From an uncultured Blautia sp. (GTDB lineage: Bacteria > Bacillota > Clostridia > Lachnospirales > Lachnospiraceae): a stretch of DNA of 64,000 bases. The position numbers and the translations under genes were made by a program. The stretch spans positions 9,150 through 73,149 of the forward strand of contig CALCDJ010000055.1 of the NCBI GenBank assembly GCA_937900135.1, read 5' to 3'. A model generated the notes under the pieces. That model searched no databases and was not told the DNA's origin. It saw only the letters and a program-made list of their open reading frames with translations. Shown piece after piece: positions 7,379 to 15,721 of this stretch (position 1 is the stretch's first letter; every line of letters starts with the position of its first letter).

Positions 7379-9112
7379 TTACATCATTGTATCTACCATA
7401 TCCAGAACAGCCTTGCCCATGACTGCTGATTTCTCATCTGCATCTGCAAGAGAGGTTCCTTTTACACCATAGTAGAATTTTACTTTTGGTTCTGTACCAG
7501 ACGGACGTACACATACCCATGCGTCATCGGTAAGGTCATAATACAGTACGTTGGAGCTTGGAAGACCTGTGGAGGTTACTTCTCCTGTTGCCAGATCCTT
7601 AATGGTATCTGCCTTGTAATCTCTTACGGAAGTCACCTTATGGCCTGCAAATTCTGCCGGAGGATTCTTACGGAGTGTATCCATGATCTCCTGAATCTTC
7701 TGTAAGCCTTCGATTCCTTTCAGAGTTACGGACTTAATATCATCTTTATAGTATCCATATGCTTCGTACATTTCGATCATTGCATCCCAGAGTGTCTTAC
7801 CCTGTGTCTTATAATAAGCAGCAGCCTCACAAAGAGCCATAGTTGCCACGATAGCGTCTTTATCTCTTGCATAGGTACCAATCAGACAGCCATAGCTTTC
7901 TTCAAAGCCAAAAAGGTAAGTTCCTTTTCCGCTGTTCTCAAATCCCAGAATCTGCTGTCCAATGAACTTGAATCCGGTAAGTACCTCGATGAGCTTCACG
8001 CCATAGCCTTTTGCAATGGCATCTGCCAGGTTGCTGGTAACGATGGTCTTGATCAGAGCGCCGTCTTCCGGAAGACTTCCGTTCACAGCCTTTCTCTGTC
8101 CTATCTCATAGTTTGCCAGAAGACATCCGGACATATTTCCGGTGAGATCATGATATTCCCCGTTTTTATCTTTTACACGGACACCAAGACGGTCTGCATC
8201 CGGGTCTGTGGCAAGTACCAGGTCTGCATCCACTTCCCTGGCCAGCTTCAGGCCCAGTTCAAACGCTTCTGCCGCTTCCGGGTTAGGATAGCTGACCGTC
8301 GGGAAATCTCCGTCTGGAAGCTCCTGTTCCTTCACAACATAAACATTCTCAAAGCCCAGTTCCTTTAAGATTCTTCTGGCTGGAATATTGCCGGTTCCAT
8401 GTAATGGAGAGTAAACAATTTTCAGATTCTTGCCTTCTGCCTGAATGGCATCCATATGGATAACCTGTTTCTTCAGTTCTGCAATATACGCATCATCGAT
8501 TGCCTGTCCGATCACTTCAAACAGACCTGCCTTCTCTGCATCTGCCTTCTCCATAGTACGTACGGTATTCCAGTCAGAGATTGCCTTTACTTCAGCCATG
8601 ATTCCAGTATCGTGAGGCGGAGTAATCTGCGCGCCGTCCTCCCAGTATACCTTGTATCCATTGTATTCCGGCGGATTGTGGCTTGCAGTAATGTTGATTC
8701 CGGCTACACAGCCTAAGTGACGCACTGCAAAAGAAAGCTCTGGTGTGGGTCTTAAAGATTCAAAAATATATGCCTTGATGCCATTGGCTGCCAGACAAAG
8801 GGCCGCTTCCTGTGCAAATTCCGGAGACATATGACGGGAATCATAAGCAATGGCAACACCCTGTGCCTGCTTACCTACCTTGGTGATATAGTTGGAAAGA
8901 CCCTGGGTGGCACGTCTTACCACATAAATGTTCATGCGGTTGGTTCCGGCGCCGATAATTCCTCTAAGACCTGCGGTTCCAAACTCCAGATCCATGTAAA
9001 AACGTTCTTTTAATTCCTTCTCATCATTTTCGATCTCTTTCAGTTCTGCTTTTGTAGCATCATCGAAGTATGGGTTTGTAAGCCACTGACGATATACATC
9101 CATATACTCCAT
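7379..9112 (-). CDS. pgcA: Phosphoglucomutase / phosphomannomutase (alpha-D-phosphohexomutase)
   Basis: Interconverts glucose-6-P and glucose-1-P, feeding UDP-glucose, teichoic acid and glycogen synthesis. The 577-residue length fits the long Firmicutes PgcA type. Motifs: active-site TASHNPP at 142-148 (phosphoserine 144), metal loop DPDADR at 303-308, sugar loop GFEESYG, and phosphate-binding RPSGTEPK near the C-terminus. A TATAAT lies at 9177-9172 without a good -35. It precedes mazG by 76 bases. Confidence 0.95.
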   Translation of the reverse strand: MEYMDVYRQWLTNPYFDDATKAELKEIENDEKELKERFYMDLEFGTAGLRGIIGAGTNRMNIYVVRRATQGLSNYITKVGKQAQGVAIAYDSRHMSPEFAQEAALCLAANGIKAYIFESLRPTPELSFAVRHLGCVAGINITASHNPPEYNGYKVYWEDGAQITPPHDTGIMAEVKAISDWNTVRTMEKADAEKAGLFEVIGQAIDDAYIAELKKQVIHMDAIQAEGKNLKIVYSPLHGTGNIPARRILKELGFENVYVVKEQELPDGDFPTVSYPNPEAAEAFELGLKLAREVDADLVLATDPDADRLGVRVKDKNGEYHDLTGNMSGCLLANYEIGQRKAVNGSLPEDGALIKTIVTSNLADAIAKGYGVKLIEVLTGFKFIGQQILGFENSGKGTYLFGFEESYGCLIGTYARDKDAIVATMALCEAAAYYKTQGKTLWDAMIEMYEAYGYYKDDIKSVTLKGIEGLQKIQEIMDTLRKNPPAEFAGHKVTSVRDYKADTIKDLATGEVTSTGLPSSNVLYYDLTDDAWVCVRPSGTEPKVKFYYGVKGTSLADADEKSAVMGKAVLDMVDTMM

Positions 9113-9233
9113 ACTCTTGTACCTCTCTTTCCCTTTGTTTCGCTGTTTCTTCTACAGCATTCTGTTTTTTTATTATACCTCAGTTTTTTTGAAAAAGAAA
9201 GCCTAATCCGGCTATTCTGTTTGAAAATCACTT

Positions 9234-10217
9234 TCAAAAAGGATATTTTTGGAAACATTTTTCCGTGAATTTTTCCCAGGTCTCCCTGTGCCGGATCAGA
9301 GACTTTTGCTTTTCTGTGTTTTTCTCGGAAATCCAGGCTTTGTTATGAGTATAATAGTAATTTGCCAGTTTCCAGTATTTTTCCGGATAGGTGAAACGGA
9401 TTTTCAGGTTTTCCCATTCCATAGGTGTGATATTCTTCTCCTGATGGTAGTTTTGCAGCATTTCTCTGGCCAGAGAAAGATCCCAGTTATATTTTTCCAG
9501 AATCTTTCGCATAAACCGGTACAAATCTCCCATCTGCACATCAAATCCCCAATGTCCGAAATTAGTTACCGCTGTTTTTCCTCTGGTCATGAGTACATTG
9601 TGCTGGTTATATTCCCCATGACAGACACAGCCCTCTTCCATTGCTTTTTGATAAAGAATCTGGTAATCTGATTCCTTCAGCATGGACAGAGCCTTTTCCC
9701 CCTTCTCCAGAAACCATTCCACACTTCCGAGAAAGTCTTTTTCAAAAGGACTTACCGCACCTTTTTTCCGGATAAATTTCCGGATCTTCCGGATTTCCTG
9801 GTTGTGCCGGGTATACTCATCGGTCAGGGATTTTTCCATGTAATCTTCCACAAGGGGAAGATGCATTTCTTTATGTACCCCTGCCAGGGTACGGATACTT
9901 TTCCGGATATCCTCTCTGGATTTTGTATCGCATTCTCTTCCTTCATACCAGCGTTGAAGGGTAAAGGGAATATGATCCTTATCCCAACTTATCAGTTCTC
10001 CCTCCTGATTTTCCATAAAACGGTCCACCAGAATACCTTTTTGTTCCATGGAGAGCAAAAGCTCCTGCTGTTTTTTCAGCTTTTTTTCCGATCCCCAGAA
10101 TTCTTTCAGGATCAGAAGCCCCTGCTCCGTATGACAAAGCAGCGCGCCTCTGATTCGGTTGGTGCTTTTGGCAGTCAGGCCATATTGTTCTAAGGTACTG
10201 AGTCCGTAATCATACAA
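9234..10217 (-). CDS. CotS-family spore coat protein, kinase-like fold
   Basis: A 327-residue protein with the aminoglycoside-phosphotransferase-like fold seen in CotS/YutH/YsxE coat proteins. The catalytic loop reads HGEYNQHN where active enzymes have HGD-x4-N, and the metal motif reads NFG instead of DFG/DxD, so it is probably a pseudokinase. Start is TTG at 10217 with AGAGGGGG 8 bases upstream; no ATG or GTG is near. It follows cca beyond a terminator. A coat role is family inference; a small-molecule kinase is the alternative but the changed residues argue against it. Confidence 0.75.
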   Translation of the reverse strand: MYDYGLSTLEQYGLTAKSTNRIRGALLCHTEQGLLILKEFWGSEKKLKKQQELLLSMEQKGILVDRFMENQEGELISWDKDHIPFTLQRWYEGRECDTKSREDIRKSIRTLAGVHKEMHLPLVEDYMEKSLTDEYTRHNQEIRKIRKFIRKKGAVSPFEKDFLGSVEWFLEKGEKALSMLKESDYQILYQKAMEEGCVCHGEYNQHNVLMTRGKTAVTNFGHWGFDVQMGDLYRFMRKILEKYNWDLSLAREMLQNYHQEKNITPMEWENLKIRFTYPEKYWKLANYYYTHNKAWISEKNTEKQKSLIRHRETWEKFTEKCFQKYPF

Positions 10218-10279
10218 TCTTATTGCCCCCTCTTATTTTTGTACCTTCTATCCTATGTCCTCCTTTTGCCTGGTAATAC

Positions 10280-10307
10280 AAAAAAACAGACCGATTCCTC
10301 AGTCTGT
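10280..10307 (-). terminator. Terminator at the end of cca
   Basis: ACAGAC / GTCTGT stem (10286-10291 and 10302-10307) with a 10-base loop, followed by seven T on the minus strand. The cca stop codon lies inside the hairpin. Confidence 0.8.
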
Positions 10308-11639
10308 TTCTTTTTTTCTTTGAGAAAGCCTTGCAAGAAGTCTTTCTTTTGTATTTTCTTCCGGCGTATCCAACACCAGTTCCAGAAACTCTTCCAAGAT
10401 CACTCCCATCTCCTTCCCTGGTTTACATCCGGCTTCTATGAGATCTTTTCCGGTTACTGCCAACGTTTTCAGGGAAACGCACTGCTGCTTTCTCACAATT
10501 TCCTCATAACAGGCAGTCACGCCATCCAGACGCGCCAGCTTTTCTTCCCTTCGGTACTCGCTCTGCGCCAGCACATCCGCTCTCTGGACTTCCAGATATA
10601 AAGGAAACATCTCTGCTCCAATACGGCTTACGGCATGACGCACTGCTTTTGGTTCTGCCTTTGGACGATAGTCATGCCATTTGATCAGATGTGTTACCTT
10701 ACGGATGGTATCGTTATCCATTTTCAAACGGCGGAGAATTTTTCCCGCCATTTTTTCCCCTTCCGGTCCATGCATCTTGAAATGATCCCGTCCATTCTCA
10801 TCGGTCTTCTTCACCACCGGTTTTCCAATATCATGGAGCAGCATGGTGAGGCGAAGCACTTTGTCCCCGGGAATATGCAAAAGGCTGCAAAGGGTGTGCT
10901 CTCCCACTGTATAACAATGATGGGGCGTTCTCTGCTCTGTTTCCATACAGGCATCAAATTCCGGAAGAACTTCACAGGTAATCCCAGCTTCATAAGCTGT
11001 CCGAAGATAATCGGGATGAGGAGACACCAGAAGTTTCAAAAGCTCCACCTGTATCCGTTCTGCGCTCACATGCCTCAGATTAGGCGCCATTTGCTTCAGA
11101 GCTGCCCGGGTATGATTTTCAATGGTAAATCCCAGCTGGGCAGAAAACCGTACTGCGCGAAGAATCCGAAGGGCATCCTCTGTAAACCGTTCCACAGGAT
11201 CGCCCACACAGCGGATCACTCCCTGTTCCAGATCTTCTTTTCCATGAAAGAGATCTACCAGCCCCTTTGCAGGATTATAAGCCATGGCATTGATGGTAAA
11301 ATCTCTCCGTCTCAAATCCGCTTCCAGGCTTGCCGTAAACAACACTTCCTTTGGATGGCGTCCATCTTCATACTCCCCATCCACACGATAGGTGGTCACC
11401 TCAAAGCCTTCTTTCTCCAACATAACCGTAACGGTCCCATGTTGAAGACCGGTATCCACTGTACGCCGAAAAATGCGCTTCACTTCTTCCGGTCTGGCAG
11501 ACGTAGTGATATCCCAATCATCAGGAATGCGCCCGAGAATAGAATCCCGGACGCATCCACCCACCGCATAAGCCTCATAGCCATGGGCTTCCAGCTCTTT
11601 TAAAATTGTTTCAACTTTATTTGGAATATTTAAAATCAT
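10299..11639 (-). CDS. cca: CCA tRNA nucleotidyltransferase (HD-domain type)
   Basis: Adds or repairs the 3' CCA of tRNAs. The 446-residue protein has the class II nucleotidyltransferase head GGCVRDSILGR with DDWDITT (catalytic aspartates), the RRDFTINAMAY motif, the RILRAVRFSAQLGF helix, and a central HD domain (LLHDIGKP, about 267-274). It starts 3 bases after the proS stop, so proS and cca form one operon under the T-box. The enzyme is needed here because the tRNA-Cys fragment at the window end has no encoded CCA. Confidence 0.95.
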   Translation of the reverse strand: MILNIPNKVETILKELEAHGYEAYAVGGCVRDSILGRIPDDWDITTSARPEEVKRIFRRTVDTGLQHGTVTVMLEKEGFEVTTYRVDGEYEDGRHPKEVLFTASLEADLRRRDFTINAMAYNPAKGLVDLFHGKEDLEQGVIRCVGDPVERFTEDALRILRAVRFSAQLGFTIENHTRAALKQMAPNLRHVSAERIQVELLKLLVSPHPDYLRTAYEAGITCEVLPEFDACMETEQRTPHHCYTVGEHTLCSLLHIPGDKVLRLTMLLHDIGKPVVKKTDENGRDHFKMHGPEGEKMAGKILRRLKMDNDTIRKVTHLIKWHDYRPKAEPKAVRHAVSRIGAEMFPLYLEVQRADVLAQSEYRREEKLARLDGVTACYEEIVRKQQCVSLKTLAVTGKDLIEAGCKPGKEMGVILEEFLELVLDTPEENTKERLLARLSQRKKETD

Positions 11640-11642
11640 AGA

Positions 11643-13082
11643 TTAATATGCTCTTCCCCAATAAACCATTTTCTTCGCTGGTTTTCCACAACATACACAG
11701 ACATCGCTGAGCTGTTCCTGTTCAAAAGGAATACATCTGGAGGTTGCCTGTACGTCTTCTTTGATCTTATCTTCACATTCCTGACATCCACACCACATTG
11801 CTTTTACAAATCCAGGTTTTGTGTTGATGGTTTCTTTGAAGGTCTCATAGTCTGTTGCCACATACGTATGGGCATCTCTGTGAGCGCGAGCCCGTTCCAG
11901 CATTTCCTTCTGCATCTGATCCAGGATTTCCTGTACTTTTTCTGTGAGCTCTTCAAATTTCACCACATATTTTTCTCTGGTGTCACGACGGCAGATTACA
12001 GCCTGTCCGTTTTCGATATCCTTTGGTCCGCATTCAATACGAACAGGGATTCCTCTCATTTCCTGCTCTGCAAATTTGAATCCCGGGCTCTTATCTGTAT
12101 CGTCTACCTTTACGCGGATTCCAGCAGCCTTCAAGCCTGCATAGATCTCGTCTGCTTTTTCCAGAACGCCTTCTTTTCTCTGCTGGATAGGAATGATCAC
12201 AGCCTGTACCGGAGCAATTCTCGGAGGCAGTACCAGACCGCTGTTATCTCCATGTACCATAATAATGGCACCGATCATACGTGTCGTCATACCCCAGGAA
12301 GTCTGGTGTACATACTGCAGTTTGTTTTCTTTGTCTGTATACTGAATGCCAAATGCTTTTGCAAAACCATCCCCAAAGTTATGGCTGGTTCCAGACTGCA
12401 GCGCTTTTCCATCATGCATCAGGGATTCAATGGTATAGGTTGCTTCTGCACCTGCAAATTTTTCTTTGTCTGTTTTTCTTCCCTTTACCACCGGAATAGC
12501 CAGAACTTCTTCACAGAAATCTGCATAGAGATTCAGCATCTGAATGGTTCTCTCTTCTGCCTCTTCTGCTGTTGCATGAGCAGTATGGCCTTCCTGCCAT
12601 AAAAACTCACGGGAACGAAGGAATGGACGAGTTGTCTTTTCCCAGCGAACAACAGAACACCACTGATTATAAACCTTCGGAAGGTCTCTGTGAGACTGGA
12701 TTTCCTTCTGATAAAAGTCGCAGAACAGGGTCTCAGAAGTGGGACGTACACAAAGGCGCTCCTGAAGAGGATCCAGGCCCCCATGTGTTACCCATGCAAC
12801 TTCCGGCGCAAAACCTTCTACATGATCCTTTTCTTTCTGAAGAAGGGATTCCGGAATGAACATTGGCATATATACATTCTCTACCCCTGTTTCTTTAAAT
12901 CTTCGGTCTAACTCATTCTGAATATTTTCCCAGATGGCATAGCCTGCCGGTTTGATCACCATACAGCCCTTTACACTGGTATAGTCACATAATTCTGCCT
13001 TTTTCACCACATCGGTATACCACTGGGCGAAATCCTCTTCCATAGAGGTAATGGCTTCTACTAATTTCTTCTCTTTTGCCAT
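11643..13082 (-). CDS. proS: Prolyl-tRNA synthetase (short, archaeal/eukaryal-like type)
   Basis: Charges tRNA-Pro. The 479-residue form lacks the bacterial editing insertion and belongs to the ProS3 group common in Clostridia. Class II motifs are visible: motif 2 (RPTSETLFCDFYQKE, RWEKTTRPFLRSREFLWQEGH), motif 3 in the central region, the anticodon-binding domain after about residue 280, and a C-terminal zinc-type cysteine cluster (CGCQEC and CVCCG). The start at 13082 has AAAGGAGAG at good spacing; the in-frame upstream 41 codons are leader. Expression is governed by the T-box leader. Confidence 0.96.
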   Translation of the reverse strand: MAKEKKLVEAITSMEEDFAQWYTDVVKKAELCDYTSVKGCMVIKPAGYAIWENIQNELDRRFKETGVENVYMPMFIPESLLQKEKDHVEGFAPEVAWVTHGGLDPLQERLCVRPTSETLFCDFYQKEIQSHRDLPKVYNQWCSVVRWEKTTRPFLRSREFLWQEGHTAHATAEEAEERTIQMLNLYADFCEEVLAIPVVKGRKTDKEKFAGAEATYTIESLMHDGKALQSGTSHNFGDGFAKAFGIQYTDKENKLQYVHQTSWGMTTRMIGAIIMVHGDNSGLVLPPRIAPVQAVIIPIQQRKEGVLEKADEIYAGLKAAGIRVKVDDTDKSPGFKFAEQEMRGIPVRIECGPKDIENGQAVICRRDTREKYVVKFEELTEKVQEILDQMQKEMLERARAHRDAHTYVATDYETFKETINTKPGFVKAMWCGCQECEDKIKEDVQATSRCIPFEQEQLSDVCVCCGKPAKKMVYWGRAY

Positions 13083-13135
13083 GATTTGATTCTCTCCTTT
13101 TTTTGTGATGTAAATGCAACAGGGATGACAGGCAT
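13061..13135 (-). CDS. Possible 24-codon leader ORF overlapping the proS start
   Basis: ATG at 13135 has GGAGG (13147-13143) 7 bases upstream and reads MPVIPVAFTSQKKER..., ending in TAG 21 bases inside proS. Its SD is the 3' arm of a perfect CCTCC-GCAA-GGAGG hairpin just downstream of the T-box terminator. Two proline codons lie in the first five. No homology is known to me, and it could be chance. Confidence 0.3.
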   Translation of the reverse strand: MPVIPVAFTSQKKERIKSWQKRRN

Positions 13136-13177
13136 CTGACCACCTCCTTGCGGAGGGCTTTTTTATTTCCCAAAAAT

Positions 13178-13465
13178 AAAAAAAGAAGCCTATCCAATCC
13201 CTCACAAGGGACCGAATCGCTTCGGCGGTACCACCCTAATTAGCAGAAATTTTACTTCTGCTCTCTTTCTATTCCATTAACGCTGGAAATACGCCGTACT
13301 TCAATTGCACAGGGCTCCGAGGCCGGTTCCACGATTCACGCACAAAACCCTTCCAGCACTGCCCGTAGATGTTTCACCGTAACCTGCAAACACATCACAC
13401 CGGGAGGGGCTTCTCTCTGAGATTGATCCTCATGTACTATTCTCTTCACTGCCATTTTCTTATCT
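13178..13465 (-). promoter_or_regulatory. T-box leader of the proS-cca operon
   Basis: Transcriptional riboswitch that senses uncharged tRNA, expected tRNA-Pro. The conserved T-box AATTAGGGTGGTACCGCC lies at 13241-13224. The terminator stem GAAGC...GCTTC (13223-13219 with 13189-13185, inner stem CGGTCCCT/AGGGATTG) ends in seven T. Upstream, 13242-13465 holds the stem I region with AGTA (loop E) elements. I could not fix the specifier codon by eye. Confidence 0.92.
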
Positions 13466-13470
13466 CCTTT

Positions 13471-13499
13471 ATTCTATGTCATGACAGGAGTAGTGTCAA
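13471..13499 (-). promoter_or_regulatory. Sigma-A promoter of the proS T-box leader
   Basis: TTGACA (13499-13494), 17-bp spacer, TAGAAT (13476-13471) on the minus strand. The stretch 13500-13609 beyond it holds only a GGACCG/CGGTCC hairpin near 13573-13592 with no T-run. Confidence 0.85.
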
Positions 13500-13609
13500 G
13501 GAGTTTTTTCTATCTGTCACTAAACATCCATCAAACTTTTTCTTATATCCTCCGTAGGAAGGGGGGCATGGGTGGACCGTTGCCTTACGGTCCCCCAACC
13601 TCGCTCTCC

Positions 13610-14104
13610 TCACACCTGTATAGAAATCTCTCTTCCGGTACGGCTGTATTTATAATAACGTACCCCTGCTGCATCCAGCATCCGTTTGGATGCAATCACA
13701 GATGGGGTATCCGCATATTTATCGCAATCATAGACAACGGTCTTGATCCCGGACTGTATGATTGCTTTTGCACATTCGTTGCAGGGAAACAGGGAAACAT
13801 ATAATTTTGCCCCTTCCAGACTTCCTCCCCGATAATTCAGGATCGCATTCAGCTCACTGTGGGTCACATAGAGATACTTGGTATAAAGGGGATCACCTTC
13901 CCGCGCCCAGGGAAACTCTTCATCGGAACAGCCAATGGGAAATCCATTATATCCCATAGACAAAATTTTGTTGTCCTGACTGACGATACAAGCACCCACC
14001 TGAGAATTGGGATCTTTGGAGCGCATACCGGACAACATGGCAACCCCCATAAAATATTCGTCCCAGGATAAATGATCCGTACGTTTCTGACTCTTTTTCT
14101 CCAT
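13610..14104 (-). CDS. dCMP deaminase (ComEB family)
   Basis: Zinc enzyme making dUMP for thymidylate synthesis. The 164-residue protein carries the cytidine/deoxycytidylate deaminase signature: histidine and glutamate in HSELNAI, and cysteines in PCNECAKAI. DPNSQVGA and GYNGFP near the N-terminus are typical of dCMP deaminases. An SD (AAAAGGAGGAG) precedes ATG. It follows rpiB at 112 bases, matching the Clostridial order tsaC-rpiB-dCMP deaminase. Confidence 0.93.
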   Translation of the reverse strand: MEKKSQKRTDHLSWDEYFMGVAMLSGMRSKDPNSQVGACIVSQDNKILSMGYNGFPIGCSDEEFPWAREGDPLYTKYLYVTHSELNAILNYRGGSLEGAKLYVSLFPCNECAKAIIQSGIKTVVYDCDKYADTPSVIASKRMLDAAGVRYYKYSRTGREISIQV

Positions 14105-14216
14105 TGTAAAACTCCTCCTTTTTCCCTGTGTCTGACAGAAGCCGCCAATTTTTCCCGCCCTCTGCCTGTAGCTTTCTAATTCTTATCTTGCGCCATCTTT
14201 TCAGAATAAAAACGGA

Positions 14217-14648
14217 TTATTCTGTTTCAATCTGTGCAATTCTGTTTTTATGGCGTTCCTCTTCTGAAAATGGGGTGTTTAAGAATGTATCCACAATCTT
14301 AACTGCCAGTCCAGGACCTACCACTCTTCCCCCTAAGGCCAGAACGTTGGCATCGTTGTGCAGTCTGGTTGCTTCTGCGCAGAAACAATCTGTACAAAGT
14401 GCAGCGCGGATTCCCTTGATCTTATTTGCTGCAATGGAAATTCCAATTCCTGTTCCACAGATCAGAATGCCCTTATCGCAGGTTCCATCCAGAATTGCCT
14501 TTGCTACCCGTTTTGCATAAATGGGATAATCTGTGGATGCTGTGCTGTCGCATCCATAATCCTGATATTCCAGTCCTTTTTCGTCCAGATACTTCTTAAT
14601 TTCCTGTTTCAGTTCAAAACCACCATGGTCACATCCTAATGCTATCAT
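14217..14648 (-). CDS. rpiB: Ribose-5-phosphate isomerase B
   Basis: Interconverts ribose-5-P and ribulose-5-P in the pentose phosphate pathway. The 143-residue length fits RpiB/LacAB. Motifs: GCDHGGFELK at the N-terminus, the catalytic-cysteine and anion-hole segment ICGTGIGISIAANK at about 67-80, and HNDANVLALGGR. The ATG overlaps the tsaC stop by one base, so it is coupled. Confidence 0.96.
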   Translation of the reverse strand: MIALGCDHGGFELKQEIKKYLDEKGLEYQDYGCDSTASTDYPIYAKRVAKAILDGTCDKGILICGTGIGISIAANKIKGIRAALCTDCFCAEATRLHNDANVLALGGRVVGPGLAVKIVDTFLNTPFSEEERHKNRIAQIETE

Positions 14649-15712
14649 TATTTCTTTTCCTCCTGTACATTTAATATTTTATGTCCCGCAGCTTTCAGCA
14701 GGCGATTCATAATCGCCTGTCCCATTCTGGGGGTATAAAAAGCCTCTGAGTAAATGGCGCTTACCTGACACTGATCAAACTCACGAAGTACCTCGTAAAG
14801 ATGATGTGCAATGGTTTCTTCCTCCTCACGGCTTCCAATACTCTTCACAACTCCAAGGGGGTACCGGGCAAAGGTCTCATCTGTGGCAATAATTCCCACC
14901 TGTTTTCCAAGTCTGGCTGCCTCTTCTGCAAAATGGTTGATGGCATTTACCACTCCATCTGTCTCTCCCTCTACAATGGTCAGATCCGCTTTTGGCGCAT
15001 AATGACGGTATTTCATACCTGGAGCCTTAGGTCTAATCTTGCTGTCACTCTTTAAGAGTCCCCGGTCCATCCGCACCTTTCCCAAAAGATCCTGGAGCAT
15101 TTCCAGAGAAATATATCCCGGACGCAGTACCACTGGAATCTCTTCTGTAAAATCCACGATTGTGGATTCCAGACCGATTCCCACCTGTCCTCCGTCAATA
15201 ATCATATCAATGGCATCCCCCAGATCCTCCATCACATGCTCCGCAGTGGTGGGACTAGGTCTTCCAGAAGTGTTGGCGCTTGGCGCCGCCACATATCCCC
15301 CTGCCTGAAGGATCAGTTCTCTGGCAATGGGATCACTGGGAAAACGCACCGCCACACTGGATAATCCCCCTGTGGTTTCCAACGGAACCTTATCTGCCTT
15401 TGGCAGGATCATGGTCAACGGTCCCGGCCAATAGGTTTCTGCCAGAAGTTTTGCCTTTTCTGGAATCTCTGTGACAATTTCTTCCAGATCTTTCATCTGT
15501 GCAATGTGAACAATCAATGGATTGTCCGACGGTCTTCCCTTGGCTGCATATATTTTCATGGATGCTCTTGGGTCCAGCGCATTCCCTCCCAGGCCATATA
15601 CTGTTTCTGTGGGAAACGCCACCAGACCGCCGCTTCTCAGAATTTCTCCTGCGCGTACAAGGGCTTCTCTGTCCAGTCTGTCTGCCGTCATCGTTACAAT
15701 TTCTGCTCTCAT
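14648..15712 (-). CDS. tsaC: L-threonylcarbamoyladenylate synthase (Sua5 type)
   Basis: Makes TC-AMP for t6A37 of ANN-decoding tRNAs. The 354-residue protein is the long Sua5 form: a YrdC/TsaC domain (about 10-200) with FPTETVYGLGGNA and the KGRPSDNPL nucleotide region, SANTSGRPSPT, then a linker and the C-terminal Sua5 domain (about 240-345). SD GGAGATATC precedes ATG. It lies 9 bases after the upstream membrane gene, so it is part of that transcript. Confidence 0.94.
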   Translation of the reverse strand: MRAEIVTMTADRLDREALVRAGEILRSGGLVAFPTETVYGLGGNALDPRASMKIYAAKGRPSDNPLIVHIAQMKDLEEIVTEIPEKAKLLAETYWPGPLTMILPKADKVPLETTGGLSSVAVRFPSDPIARELILQAGGYVAAPSANTSGRPSPTTAEHVMEDLGDAIDMIIDGGQVGIGLESTIVDFTEEIPVVLRPGYISLEMLQDLLGKVRMDRGLLKSDSKIRPKAPGMKYRHYAPKADLTIVEGETDGVVNAINHFAEEAARLGKQVGIIATDETFARYPLGVVKSIGSREEEETIAHHLYEVLREFDQCQVSAIYSEAFYTPRMGQAIMNRLLKAAGHKILNVQEEKK

Positions 15713-15721
15713 GATATCTCC

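Noticed and set aside
13083..13205. 41-codon N-terminal extension of proS
   Set aside because: It runs back through the T-box terminator; ATG 13082 has a good SD and matches the family N-terminus.
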